Of a stretch of DNA of 64,000 bases, positions 46,701-61,100 are shown in pieces (the stretch's first letter is position 1; every line of letters begins with the position of its first letter). Source of the stretch: Ifrita kowaldi (taxonomy: Eukaryota; Chordata; Aves; Passeriformes; Cinclosomatidae). The notes beneath the pieces were generated by a model. It did not search any database and had not been told where the DNA came from. It saw nothing but the letters and a program-made list of their open reading frames with translations. The stretch spans positions 62,001 to 126,000 of the forward strand of contig VZRS01000485.1 in the NCBI GenBank assembly GCA_013398055.1. The letters are read 5' to 3'. Both the position numbers and the translations under genes were made by a program.

Positions 46701-49700
46701 TTCTGTACAAGGCAGTCACAGGCACACATCCCAGGGTTTCCCCGAGCCACGTGAGTGCTCTGACTGCCATTCAGCCCTGAAGGCATGCGTGTCTTTTTGG
46801 GTAGGTGAGTAAAGATCTGCAGCTCTAGTGCTATTTCGGTGTCCGCGTATGCACAGAAAGGCTGCTGGCGCCTTGGCTGCAGCCGATGGAGAACCTCTAG
46901 AAGTGCAGCCTAGGATGGGACCTGAGTCCAGGACAGTTCCCCAGGTTTTGAGAGCCCTCTCCTAGCTGCACACCTTGATTGTGGTGACCCAACCGAGACA
47001 AGACTGAGCTTCCATGTGAGCAGCTTCTGCAGGCAAGAGGAGCCCATCCATGTCTCTTCTCACTTCATCAGCAAGGATCAAAAAGTTAGCTTTGTCAGGA
47101 TACAGATAAGACAGTTGCCCAAATGGGTTTACTTTGCAGAGGTGACAGTGAAAAATAAGTTATTCTAAACTTCACTCTCTGTATCAAAATGGGAGGCTCA
47201 GTTTGCCACTAACTCATCTACACTGCTCTGCTGCACAGCTGAGCAAACATTTTCACATAGCCCCAAGTGCCTCCTCCCACAGAGAGCTCTCAGACCCAGG
47301 GCCAATCTGGTCAGGCTCAGCTGGTACACCCAGATCCCTCTGACAGCGTGCTACATCCTGGCTTTGTCTGAGAATCCGCTTCTTATGGAGAAGCGGCATT
47401 CCCTGCTGAGCAGATCCTGCTCCAACAGAGAGGGGACTCTGAGTCACCCACGATTGTCTCAGAAGTGACCTTTTCCCGTTTTTATGGATTTAAAAGTCAG
47501 CTGCAGTCACGAAGTCTCATCCACAAAATGCAGCCTGGCATTATTCCCGACTTGGCACAGGGCAAGCACGGGGATGCTGGCACAGCAGGGTCACCAGCCC
47601 CGTGCCCCAGCCGCTCTTCCAGCGGCACCTTCCCTGCCTCTGCAGCACCTGGAGCTTGCTGCAAACTGGATTTTTCCCCTTGATGAAAATGGAGGTGAAG
47701 CACTTGGCAACTGCCGTGAACTGAGCATGTAGACACGAACTCACACACGGCCACGTCAGAGCAGCACAGTGGCAATTTGGATTAAGTCGGTGCTCAGGCA
47801 GGAGGTGGGCAGCAAGAAAAATTAAAGTGAGCAGACCGATTAGAAACTCAGCTTGATACGTTCTGCTCTCCACCAGGATTAACAGCACCTGGAACAACTC
47901 TCACTGCTTGGGAATGCATTGTCCTGCAGCATTACCCCCTCCCACAGTGTTTCTTCCTCTTGATTATCTACCTGTCACTTACAATAAAAAACATCATGCA
48001 TATCTCTCGATTGTTTAAGTCAGCCTGAGACACGTAAACAAATTTAACTCATTATCTTACAAACCCCAGCTCAGGAAAATTATGTGACTGAAGTAAAACC
48101 AATGGAAGAGTGCCAAATCTCAAGTTTTGTTAAGCCTGGCCAGATCCTCCAGCACTCTGCACTTCATTGCCTGGTTTCAGCTGCTATCTTTAAGACTAAT
48201 CTTTCTGGTAGGGCTCTTTGAATCAGCTGCATGAGCACAGGAGCAGGGTAACTACCACGGGGTGAGCAGCAAGCCTTTCAGAGCACGTACATGTGTGCAC
48301 AACTGCCCAGCACGGGGAGAAGGTGTTCCCCAGCAGAAACACAGAGGCAGGACTGTGATATTTTATTAACTCACCCACCACTGGCAAAATATCAGTGTCT
48401 CTAACGCTGACAAGGCATACTTGAAATAGTCAGAAGTGGTTATCAGCTGCTGCCCGAGCAGTCTGAAGGCTTTCTTCAGTGAAATGGTGCATGAAATCTC
48501 CCACTGTACCCATCTGCCTCTGAATTCCTCATCTCAATGGCAGAAATCCAGCACCTGGGATGAACTGTTGAAGGTTTACTTGGGAAAAAGCATGGGGCAC
48601 AACCTACATTCTACCTTACATAAAACCTATCCTACTTGTTCATTTGCTTTTGCCTTGAATTTTCTTTTTTGCTGTTCTTGTTGTTCAGTAAAATCAACAG
48701 GTTTAAAGGCAGCAAGAGAACTGTGTGTTTGCAGTAGAAATGTACAAAAAGCAGAATGTAAAAATGAAATCAGTTTTCTATTTCTTTAAAATATGCTCCA
48801 AAACAATGTCCTTTACTGGCAAACCATGAGAGGTTAGGCAAAAAAGGCTGTTACATACTAGTACTATCTGAAGGAGAGCCAAATAATTAAGGGATCAAGA
48901 AAAAGCATTTTTACCTTTAATATTAATTTCCCAGACCTATTTTAATTCATTTTTTCACACAATTACAACGTTTTGATTCACACACATTTTCAGTTTACTG
49001 ATTATAGGAAATTAAACCATGCTTCTTAGACCGACTGTGTCTTCTGACCCAATATCAAAACATGTTATTCCTGATGTAACACAGAACTACTCAGTTAAGC
49101 AAAGCCCAATGGTCCCCTCCAACCCAGTTACAGTTTCCCCAGGATCCTCATAAAAATCATAAGCCTTTGAAAGAACTCTCAGTTAAAAAGCCTTAAGATA
49201 AAAAGCAAGTTGCAGCAACGTAAAAAAAGAAAAATAATAATAATCCAGGTGATATCAGCTGTTAAATTACAGAAAACTAATGTTTAATTTTCCACGTGAA
49301 ATAATTTTGCAAGTTAAATCAAAGGTTCAAGTATTACAATCTATTTTATTACCTTAGTTCTTTGAGAGGATACTGAAATGCTTACTGCATGTGCAGGAAG
49401 TCAAACACAGTAAATTTTCTATTTTAGGACTACATTAAAATTATTCAAGTGGACATGCCTTTTGTTCATTGATTGTACAGAATTTCCTAAATGCCACCAA
49501 AAAACCCCCAACATTATTGTTCTCCACTACAGCAAAAAAAATTTCGACAAGATACACAGCTAGTAGAAGAAAACCTGAAACATTTAGTGAGCAGCTGCTT
49601 CATGGGTGTGCATTTTAAACCCCTTCTCACACAACTCTCCTCACATAGCTACCATCCCTGTACATCAGGCCAAGCGAATATGTCACTGGCTTTACCCAGG

Positions 49701-50917
49701 AACCTGCTATCAGTTGACCTTGTCCATGCTGTGCCAAGTAGCTCCTGTTCCATCGGTCACTCTGCCACACGGTCCACAGGTGCCACAACACACACATATT
49801 GCCACACTCTCACTTCACACGCAGCTCAGCTCAGCTTAGCTCCCTTCAGCCATCCCCAAACCCCCGTTTTCTAAAGACCTAACTTCATCCAGCTTGTTGT
49901 AAATGCTGTCAGACAGCTTGCAAGGGCTGGCAGTGAGGCTGCTGCAGAGCCGAAGAGCCTTTCACCTCAGATTTCCTGCACAGTCCGAAGGGTCCTCCTT
50001 TCTTCCCTCTGCGACCATCCCAGCTGAGGGCCAGCACAGACTCCTGGAGCTGACAGCTCAATGCAGCTCAAAGCCCAGCGTGTAAAAGAATATAACATCA
50101 GCCTGAGAATTTGCTCCTTTCCCAACTGCAAACCTGAAGCTGTTCAAAGAATTAACTCCACATCAAATGCTATCAGTGGTTTAATTTGCTGTGAGGCATA
50201 TCAAAAGCAAAACCTGCAAATATGAGCATTTGAAACTGTCTCAGAAATATGGATATATGCAACTGTGCCTCCTGAATTTTTAATCCCCTGCAACTCATTA
50301 AACACAAGAGCAACTTCATAACATTTCTTATGAAACATTCTCAGTGTAAATCCTTCCCAAACAATTGGATAAATCAAATCTAACATGCTACGAACAGGAT
50401 AATACTGTAACTAAATTAAGATTAAGAAAAAATTAAAAATATTAAAGAGATAAGTTCTTTCATACTTTCATAGGAATTAGCAGCAAACACATCATGCATG
50501 AAAGAAAGGTTTCCTATCCTTTTGAGTTTTTCACTTACATAACAGCATGTACCAAGTAACAGGTTGGACAAGTCTTATCTGCATAGCAAGAACTACGTAG
50601 AAGCATAACAAGATTAGCAATGTTTGTTGAAAAGATCTATTTATATGCTGAAAAGCCTATTTGAAAATCTTTCCTGCAGTCTCTGCCAGACTATAATTAT
50701 TCCAGAAGTATTTTCTAATTTTTTTATCTATACACAGAAGGACCTGCTAACTTTCCTATGGTTTGTAATTTTATTAAGAGGTGCACATGCTCTGTAGCCT
50801 CTCTGTGCTGGAGTTTCAAACTGCAAACGAATCATCAGCCTGAACAAAGCACCTCATTGTCATTCGAAAGAACTTGGCAAGTGTTCAATCTAAGCAAGAG
50901 CAATAATCCATGACAGG

Positions 50918-50953
50918 GTGCATTAGGCAGGTACTGATGCATGCCTAATGCAC
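50918..50953. repeat. Perfect 12-bp inverted repeat (hairpin)
   Basis: GTGCATTAGGCA (50918-50929) and TGCCTAATGCAC (50942-50953) are exact reverse complements around a 12-base loop. They lie in the long 5' intron. Confidence 0.88.
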
Positions 50954-53900
50954 ACTGCAGAGCATATACCCCTCCAAAATACACTCTGAAGTATCTTATC
51001 TTTCCTTATTCCTGCTTTTTAAGAATATTTACATAAGCTGTTACTTTTAGCAACCAACTACAAAAAGGAATCCCTTTAAAGAATAATAATAAAATGGATA
51101 CAAATACTTTCCCCCTTCAATTCTGTACACACTTATTCAACATATTTCTGATTTTCAAACTAAAAAACAAAACAAAACCAAAACAAACCACATTTTCACC
51201 ACATCATCTGCACCTCTACTTGAAAAGCACCTATTTTCCCTTGGTATTGGAAGCAGGCTGAGAAACAGCCAAGTGCTCAGCTCCACCATCATTAGCCACA
51301 CTCGCATGCAGGCAGTGGGAACATCACCCTCTGGCTCGGACCAAAAGCAACAGCCCGCTCCAGTTCCCACGGGACAGCAGCACGGCTTTGGCAGTGCCGA
51401 GACCACTGCAAACACTGGAAATCTCTGACCTGCCTGGTGCAAGCCTGGTGCTGGGTCTGCATCTGTGTGCCCCGGGAGAGTCCAGCAGGCACCGACCACG
51501 TCCCAGAAGTGCAAAGAAAGGCTGGAGCGACACAGGGGCTTCTGCAGGCAGGTGAAAGCAGGCGTCCTTGCCTAAGGCAGCACAGGGAATCCCGGCACTA
51601 AATCATGGGAAAGGGAAGTGCTGGTGGGAACCAGCAAGGCTGCTTACCTCGCCTCCTGGAGCAGCATGTGCTCCTGGGGAACACGTTCCCTGCTAACCAT
51701 GCCCTGTTCTGGAGAGCGCACAGCTGTACACCAAATCAACAGCCAGCTCAGTACCAAGGTAATAGTTGTTTCACCTGCTGCTGCCTAACCTAGGTGAGAT
51801 ATCTGAAGGATGGACACAGTTTCTCTAAAGACTAACGAACCGTGAAAGGCTTGCAGCAATACTAAAAAGTGATAACGTCAATGCGCCTCTGAGCACATCT
51901 CCTTGGCTGCTTAAAACATGGGATATTTTTTCTGAGCCACATAACACAGCAAATCCCATGATTTTTACAGGGAGGCAGAGGAACAAAGCATTTTCTAGCT
52001 GAAATGGCAAACTACTACACACCAGGAGTTATCTGCCAATAATTGGGCAATGTGCTGATTAATACTTTTTCCTGGGTTGCCTAAGGACACTGCATGCATG
52101 AGTATCTCACCACTATTAATTAATCACTCTTTGTGCTTTTATCCCGGTAGAATTTACATGTTGCACACAGTGAATACCCTGAATGAGGCAATTTCTACCT
52201 CCAAAAGCACTTACTATTGTCAGTCTATTTGCCCTGCTTAGCCCGATGCTCAGATTGGCAATAAATCATCATTCTTAGCAGCTGAAGTGTTTAGTGTCTT
52301 TCATTCAATATTCTTTCCTCCTCCCTGTTCCCCCTGGAAGTACAGTAATCATGTGCTGAATAGTCATTTACAGCACTGCAATTAAGAGATTATTCCATTA
52401 GGCTTTGTATTTCTATCCAGTTTTATGTTTCCATTAAAAGCACTTTGTTAAACAATCGAGCAAACAACTTAATGCAACAGCAGGAGCCTCATGAGCTGAT
52501 GCCTGTCAGGCAGAGCCGCGGTGAAGCAGCCCAGGATGGGCAGGCAGTGCTCATGGGTCCACAGGGAGACCCTCCTTTTAGGCAGGCTCCCAAAACCAGG
52601 GACAGGATGGGCAGCAGGACTGCAGATGGGCCAGCGCGGAGTAAGCAAGAGGGGGAGTGGCTGCCTGCCAAGAGGTTGGGTGAAACTGGGAAAGAGTTGC
52701 TGGCCAGACACTCGGGAGTGGGTGCATTCCTCTGTAAACACAGCATCATTTCTTGTGCCTCTAAGAGCAGAGCAAAAAATGTCAAGGAAGTTCTACTTCC
52801 ATAAAAACTGATCACCTCTTCAAGGAGCAAAACTCGACAGCCAAAGGAAGTCACATCTACCCAGAAAATGACAGTGGTGATTTCACACCAAGACGGTGGC
52901 CAAGGCTCCAAATCACACCAAAGTGCTGCAGAAATACACGTGAGGGGTTTCACCAGGCATATCCAGCATTCTGTGCACTCAGTGGTGACTCAGGGCACCT
53001 TCCAGGGAATAGATCGCCTTCTGTGGTAACGCCCTTCCAAGCCTCTGTCCTTATGAGTATTTTCAGTGCAACAGCCAACGAGTTCCTGTTCTCAGAGCCG
53101 TGGTGGCAACAGACTCGGAAGGACAATGAACCAGCACTGCCTCTCCCCGGGGTTCCTCATCCCTGCCCTCCCACGCACCTTCCCAACAACACTCACTCCC
53201 TGCCCTCAGGATGAGGCAGGAGGTCTGAGCTTTGCTCACGAAGGGACAGAGCAGACGCCCTACAGGAACCATCGCACCAAGCTCCTGGAGAAAGTTTTAC
53301 ATTCTTACATGCAGGCTGCTGGACTCCTCTCCCCCTGACTGTCTGCCTAGAGCTACATCCAGTGCCGAGCACAGAAAGTCTCTTGAACAACCTGCGTCCA
53401 AGCAGACAGCTTCCTGCATCATCACAGGGATGCGCTGACTCAGGATTGCTTCATCTCTCTGTACTCTCTCGCTGGCCCCGAGATTCATTAATGAAACATC
53501 CACAAACAGAATGAATAACACCTCCAGCAGCAGCTAACACCTCACATAACCCAGGTAACATCCAGCCAAGTCAACTGTAGGAAGCTAGGTATTTTCGAGA
53601 AAAGGCAAGTTGATCATAGTAATTTGGAACCGCAGGATTACATCCTCAGCACACACTTTCTAACACATTCTGTAACTTTACCATCTTGCCAAACTGCTTG
53701 GTTACTAAACACAGGCTGCAAAAGAGTAAAATTGTGCAAAGCAAGCTTGCCATACGTATTTCTGGAAGCCAGTTGGCAAAAGGGAGCAAGGAAAGAGTCT
53801 CACTATTTATGCATTTTTCTATCCCTCTTGAAACTTCCTTTTCATTGATCCTCAGAACGGCTCTTAGAATCCTTCCCAACTAGCAAATTGTACCTTAATT

Positions 53901-56900
53901 CCCCATTTTTTCACTTAACAGCCCTGCTTAGAAATGTGGTGCTTGTAGTAATGCACACAACAGAGAAAGAACACAGGAAATTGTAAGGTTAATATCCCTC
54001 CCTTTTCTACATCTCTTTTTCTGTCATTCCTCAGTTTCAAGCTGTGAACCAGGAATCCATTTTGAGCACTTGCTTATACATATGCAAAACCCATTCTCTG
54101 TGTAAAAGCTCCAGGTCAAGAATTCTTTCCGAGCACAAGCTTAAGGGAAGCTCTTTCTTTACCTGGAACAACTTTTTGAAGTGGACTTGAAAAATTAAAG
54201 CCAAAGGAAACTAGAAAACCAGATACCAGTGTAAATTCCTCTTTTCACTAAAGTACAACATTGCCTTTTAACACACAGTTTAAGTCTCTCAAAAGATATG
54301 GAAGGGGTAGATCAGCTGGAACCCAATGTACAAGCTGAAGGCTACGATTAGGTCCCAAATGAGGACAGCATACAAACAGCCAGAGGAACCAATAAAATTT
54401 GAAGCAGCAGCTGTAACAACACCTTGTGTGTTCACCCTGCTGAGCCCTGGCACATCAGTTCTCACCACTGCCTCAGCTTTCAGCACACCCTTGGCCAGCT
54501 GAACTCACACAAACCATTTCAACCCTCCTCTGGTTTCCTACTTTCCATTGAGACTTTGCTGTGTATAAGCAAGACCCTAGATCTGTATCTTGTCAGTGCC
54601 TGCACCTCCCTTGCACTCCCATCTTATTTGCAGTCACCCACGTGAAACAGAAGAGGAAGGGGTGAAGTTCAAGGGCCTTCTAAGAAAACTGCATGGCATA
54701 ATTAAAGACCTTTTAAATGCATCTTATTAACCTCAGCAACTGCTACTGGTTGTTCAGACCTCCCCCTCTCTAGAGGAAAGGAAAAAATATCGAACAAGCA
54801 AAACCAAATCATTATTCACTTGGTAGATTACTGTACACAGTCTTTCAAGCTGTTACATTCAAGTAAACACAGCTTATATCAATATCATCTGTACTTTTCC
54901 GTCATTAGGCTGCGAGGGAGGAGGATGGCTCATTTTCAAGGAAGCAATTTTTATAAAGGGAAACCATTAACTTGATATTTAATCGATGCACAAGGGAACA
55001 GGGGAGCAAAGAAGAAATTGCCCAGAAGATGGGGTTGGGACACAGAAAGAAGAGAGTTTTCTTCACAATACCTTCTTTTATACAGCATTTCTGTCAGACT
55101 TTTTCAAGGGGATGGGGGGAATGTCTTCAAACATGAGTTTGATGTTTGCTCCTGCTATAGAACCTGAAAATAGGACCTTTTCTCCTACTTTCTACTGTTT
55201 GACTGGCACTAAATGACTGCCAAATCAGAAAGTTACCGGAATAAGCACTCTTAAGGGAGCTCAGTGGACAGTACTGAACACAGGACCTGTGACTAAGACT
55301 CCATGAGCTCCATACATGTCTCTTTTTAACTAAGTACAGCACGGATACCAAAGTCAGTTCTAGGTAAGAACTGAAACCACTGTATTTGGCCAATGTTCAG
55401 CCTAAAGGACAGAATGTCAACTAAATGTTCATTAGATTTAAAAATTAACCCAGACTGCATGTGGCTTTAGAAACATTATAAGATGGGGGTTGTGTGTGTG
55501 TATGGTTTTCTTTTTCTTTGATTTTGGGTGTTTTGGTGGGGTTTTTTGGTACGCACACTTTCTCAGTTTTCACAATAAATTCTCTCACAAGTTGTTTAAA
55601 TAGCAAAACAATATCAACACACACCAATACAGTTGCCAAACCAGATCCCAAGAAGGTTTTGGTTGCAATTACCAGATTATGCAATAATTACAAACTGCTT
55701 TCATTTATTCAAGAATTACAGAAAGGAGGTTGTGGCTGTGAAACACAGTGCTACACTATATCAGCTGTCTATATTGTAAGAGGAAGAAACAGCAATAGGT
55801 TCCCTGCACATAAATTCAGTCTGTCCCTCCAAACATGCAGGAAAAAGGGATGTGTAATGAGAGAAACCTATTTACTGTAGTCAGTCCATCCAGTTTACCT
55901 AAATGACTTGGAAAGAAAACACCCTTTCCAAATCATTAGGAACCAGACTGATCCACACATTTAAGTAATGGAAGAACCAGCTTGGGAGCCAAGTTTTAAT
56001 GTTATCAATTTCTGCAGACTGACGATTTCATCCATCTGTTTTAATCCACTGTGGTCCTACTCATGCAGAGCTGCACTGTCTGGGCAGCACAGCACCAAGC
56101 AACAGCACTACTCATCAGTGACATGCTAAGGTAGTACAGAAACTCCACTTTGGGGTGGGCTTACTTGGGACCAAAACCAAGGCTGAAGTCATCCCATTTA
56201 CCCACTAAGAGTTTGGAGCTGGTTTGGAAGGAGAAGGGAACAACAGCAAAAAGTAAAAGGCATCTTCAGAGGGAAATTCTAGACTAAAGCTGTTCATGTT
56301 TTTTCTTCTCCCCATCCTAGGCTAAATTCTTCTTTTTTGTTACAAATAAATAGAGAACTGTAAGGGAAAGCTTTGTGCCACTTAATTCACCAAATGACCA
56401 AGCCTTTTTTCATATGTGAAACAGTGAGGTACTGAATTTTTCCAAGTCAGCCAATTTGGGAAGTTATTTTGGTCTATTGTTCTTAATTCCTCATTGTACA
56501 AGTCAACTGCTTTTCCTACAGGACGCAATGGTAAAAGTTCCCCATGTCTCCCAATAATACATCTCATTATTATGGTGTTTCTATAAGCAGATTAGACCTT
56601 CTCAAAAAACAGCACATGATTTTACCTACTTTTCTGTCTCTCCCCAGTCGGAGTGGTTACACAGAATTTTCTTAAACTCTAGACCAGTAGTTTTTTTACC
56701 CCGGTAGCGCATTACACAGAACCAGGCATTCCCTGTACAGAGGACCACAAACCCAGCTAAGCAAAGAGAGCCTTTTACTAGCTTGCTGAAACCAGTCCAT
56801 GTAAAATGGACGTGGGTTTACAAACAGATAAAGATCACCTACAGCTTTCCAAAACCTCGGCAAAGTGATCACATTCCCTTTAAATATTAAGGCAACTCAT

Positions 56901-58075
56901 TCATCTTGCTTCCAGAATGCAAGCTACAGAATATCACGCGTTAAATCAGAAACACAAAGTCAAAGCAATGACCAATTAAAAGTTAACTGCTGGATAAAGC
57001 TGACCACTCTGCTACAAGGGGGCTGAAGGGTCTCAGCAAAGAAGGGAGACACAGTGGTCCAGAAGAGCTCTTTGGCCAACACAGCTTATACCCACCATCC
57101 CATAGTCATCCTCCCCGAACCCATTTGCCAGAAAAAACATTCTTCACCAGTATCACGGAGTTCACACTTGGGCCAACACAGTTATCTCACCTCTGCAGAG
57201 TATTTGTTGCTTTTTAGCTATGCCAGCACTTTTCATAGTAAAAAAGACCTGCAGTGACAGACAGACAGACATGACAGCTTCCAGGTAGTGGCAGCTCTAA
57301 GGGGGTCTTTCAAAAATCCAAGCAAAGCTCTCTGCTCTGCTGCACAGAGGGATAGACCAGGCTCTCTTTCTGTTAGCACATGTTATTTTAGCAAAGCTAT
57401 GAAGAAATAGGTCTCTAGACTGACAGCCTGTTCTCAGCAGAGCCACACGCTTACTGACATCAGGAAAACAACTTTTCCTAGAACAGCTTGTTCTGCCGAG
57501 GGCTGTGGGGACAGGGAAAAGAGAAGCATGTCACCAAAGCACTTCTAAACTGCCAGTATATTCCCTGCCTTCAGATTAGGATGACTTTTCCAAAATAGCC
57601 TACAGCAGCGGAGAGGATTATTGAGAAATAGCTGCATACCAGTTACAAGGGAGAGCTTCTCAGCTGTGCTTGCAAAGATGAATTATCTCTAATATTTTTT
57701 AAGCAAAACCTTACAAACTGCAGAAGAACAAAAAAACCAAAAGCAATTTCTTATCACGCCTCCAATTCTCCAAAGATGTAAATATCCCTTTACTGCTTCA
57801 CATTTTAATGATCCCCTTCAATTTCAGATGCCCGTATTTCCATCTGCAGTGCCCACAGCTCAGCTCAGGGAAGAGGCACGTGCACTCGAGCTCTCTCACA
57901 TACCTCACATGGACACACCACCTGCTAAACACCACTGTGCCGAGAAGGAGCTGATCACACACCGCTGAATACAGCACCTGCTGCTTGCAGCTTACACACC
58001 GTAGGGCATTCTAAGAAGCAAAGATGTATAGAAATAAAAATACTACCATATGCTCGAGAGTTTCCTCTTTTGTTT

Positions 58076-58120
58076 CTTCTTATTTATGTTTTGGTTGGGC
58101 TGCTTCTTACTTATGTTTTG
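58076..58120. repeat. Short tandem near-duplication, 27-base period
   Basis: CTTCTTATTTATGTTTTG at 58076 and CTTCTTACTTATGTTTTG at 58103 differ at one of 18 positions. They sit in a T-rich part of the intron. Confidence 0.8.
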
Positions 58121-61100
58121 CTTGAACTGGTGATAGAGGTGTTTTTGTTACTTGTTATTCTTTGATGAGTTTTTGTGGTTGGTTTTTGTTGCTCTTTTTT
58201 TTATTTACAAGCACAAAAATGAAGCCCACAGTTCCTGCAGTTCTGAAAACGAGTTTTACTGTTGCCTCTGAGGTTAAACATTAACAATTTGCTTGTTGAA
58301 CTTTCTCTAAAAATTACAGCAGGGACATTATTTTCTCTTAACCTGATGGTAACATTGCAAAAACAACAGTAAAGGAAAACTTTAGGTTGCTAGTACAATA
58401 AACACTGAGAACAACTGAAAATGACAATTCTACAAACAACATCTAAGCCTAAACTAATCCAGAAGACAAACATCTTCATGAAGCATACGGCATTTGTGAC
58501 GAAGGTTGCCTAATCAAGTGCGCCTTGATACCTCAGCCTGACAATTCTGAAGCATTAACAGGAGCAGAGCAACTTCTCAAATGCAGTTTTGTGCCCACAC
58601 ACCTCCTCTTTCTCCCCCTTTGCCACCTCTCCCTTCCCATACAAGAAGAAGGCAGCAAAAGAAATGCACTTTTTAAAAGCCATGCAGTTCAATAAGGTGA
58701 TCAACAACTTCTGCACCTCAGCAGCAAAAGAGAGCTGGGGCTGGCTATGTTCAGAGCCATCTTCCCTCCGGGCTGCAAGAATTCCACCTCTCACCACTTC
58801 CCACAGCTGCTTGATTCTGATCTAGAATTCAGCTTCTCTCCCCTGAATTGTCTATGAATAGACAACTGTGGAAAAACTTCTTGTAGCGCATACAGCAGTT
58901 CTTGTCTGTTCCCCACAAAAGCATTCTTCTGGAGAGGCAGCTCTATCTTAATCCACGTATGGTAACACCTCGTTTGGGAGTGATAATTGCCCCAGCCAGT
59001 CCTATTCGCATCTTCTCTTTTTTATCATGAACACAGATGAACTGCAGCAGCCAAAATTGCAAAACATAAAATAGCCAGTACATTTTCCACCATAATATAC
59101 CGCAGGGAGAAAAAAAAAGTCTCCAGGCTGTGTTCAAGACTGAACGGGAAAACTACTTCCTCTTTTTTTTGAGGCTCATGCATCTCTACAGTAACTCTTT
59201 TGTCATGCCAGGTAAGCAAACCAGCCTCTGCACTCCCAACCACCCAGCACCAAACCCAGGCCCTAGGATGATATCCTGCACTCTGTGAAGAATTCTTCCT
59301 CCCCTCACGGAAAACAATGTCATTGTAGCATTCCCACACACTTTAAGGAGACACCTTTTCTATTGTATTTTAAGGGCATGTAAAAGTGTCATGCATCGTT
59401 CATTATGGCTATTCTCAGAAGAAGAGTGCTGAGGAGAATTTATGCAGCTCATTAAAATCTTTTTTCCTGCTATTCATGCTGCATCTTGCAGTGGTACTAG
59501 CAAATGATTTTCTCATAAAAAGCTGTGAGAAGAGGCCTCTCTCTATAACGCAGATTCAGACACAGGAAAATTACATGACCTAAGGAAACATCCCCTTGTA
59601 TACCAGCTCAAGTATGCCACGACAATTTTACTTCAAAGTTTTCAATGGCCTACTGCAAATTGGAATATCCACTGCTAAAAAAACCTAAATCAACCTGAAA
59701 AATCCACTTCCCTGTGAGCATCTCTTTCTTCTGTGTGGCAGCGTTTCAGCTGCGGGTCTGCCTCAGAGCAACTCCAGGCTCAGAAAGTCCAGGCAATAAG
59801 GAACTGCAAACTGAAAATCCCCAGCAGCCCACAAAACATGCCATGGATCATCCAGGCATCTGGTTCTGGAGAAAACAGAGTGGTATTTCTAGGCAGGGCT
59901 AGTAGCAATGTACAAGCAAAACCAACAGGGTTTCATGGGAAGTTTTAGCTTTCAATAGACAAGTAAACTCCAACAAGATACTGTTTCAGCCCTTCTCGAC
60001 CTCCATCAGCTTCCTGGAACCCAGCATCACCAATACTGGCACTTGCCTGTATCAACAGGACCCATGAAACAAAAAAGCTATGAAAAATGTTTTTACATCT
60101 GGCCTGGAAAGCTGTGAAATGACATGGAATGAACTAAAGCTCATTCGACATAGCTTTTCAGGGAAAAGTCTCAGTGTTACTCCCTTCAGAATTTACTGTG
60201 TTTTTAAAACAGATAAGGCCACATTTTATTTCTTCACAGCATCACCTTTTTCTACCAAAATGAGCAGTACAGCCTCCTCCCGGGACTCTTCTGGGTTTAG
60301 CTGGAACAACTCGGCTTTAGGGGGTGAAAACAGAGGGTTTTCCAGGCTGCTGTCCATCATTACCCTTCCCTGCAGGGCTGACTCAGGAGAAAGAGCAAGG
60401 TGAGCCCAGCAGGGATGACAGCACAACACTCAGGTTTCATGTTGCTCTGACTGTGTACTGCATTCACCTGTGTACAAAGATTAGGAAATTCCATTCGTTC
60501 TGCACACCAGAAATGCTGCTAACCATGACTACACTGGAAGGCAAGTTATATCTACGACAACTGGAAATTCTTAGCATCCAAAACAAAGTATTTTGTTTAT
60601 CCTCCTACTGTAAATAAGTGTAACTGACAGGGTCTACAGATAATTTAAAATTACCTCAAGCAGCCTGAGAAAAGCAGCCTGCATCTTAAAAAAAAGGGAG
60701 ATATTCATCTAAAGATCCCCAGCTTGCAATTGCTGCAGTAGAGCAGATATTTTAACGAAGAAAGAAGCAGAAAAGAGATGAACTCTGCCAGTCTGTCCCG
60801 CACTCCTCCCAAGGGTCCTGCCGTATTCCCAGAGCAGCTGAACGGCACATGATGAACATCACACCACACTCGACAAGAAAGTAAACTCGTCCTCATTCAG
60901 ATCAGTTCTGCTTTTGCTCACACGTTCCTGAATATACCATAAAAACCTGACACAAGCCCTGTTGCCTGGGGACACCACAGGCGTTAGATCATCCGTGCGT
61001 TCCAGAAGCGAGCGCATAGAAAGCTACAGCTGCAAACCTACGGCTCAGCGACCAACTTAAAAAACCCACACAACCTTACATTATACACAAAACAACGCTA

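Noticed and set aside
49100..49140. Faint CR1-like tail (CCCCTCCAACCCAGTTAC)
   Set aside because: The match is too short and lacks the ATTCTATGAT terminal repeat.
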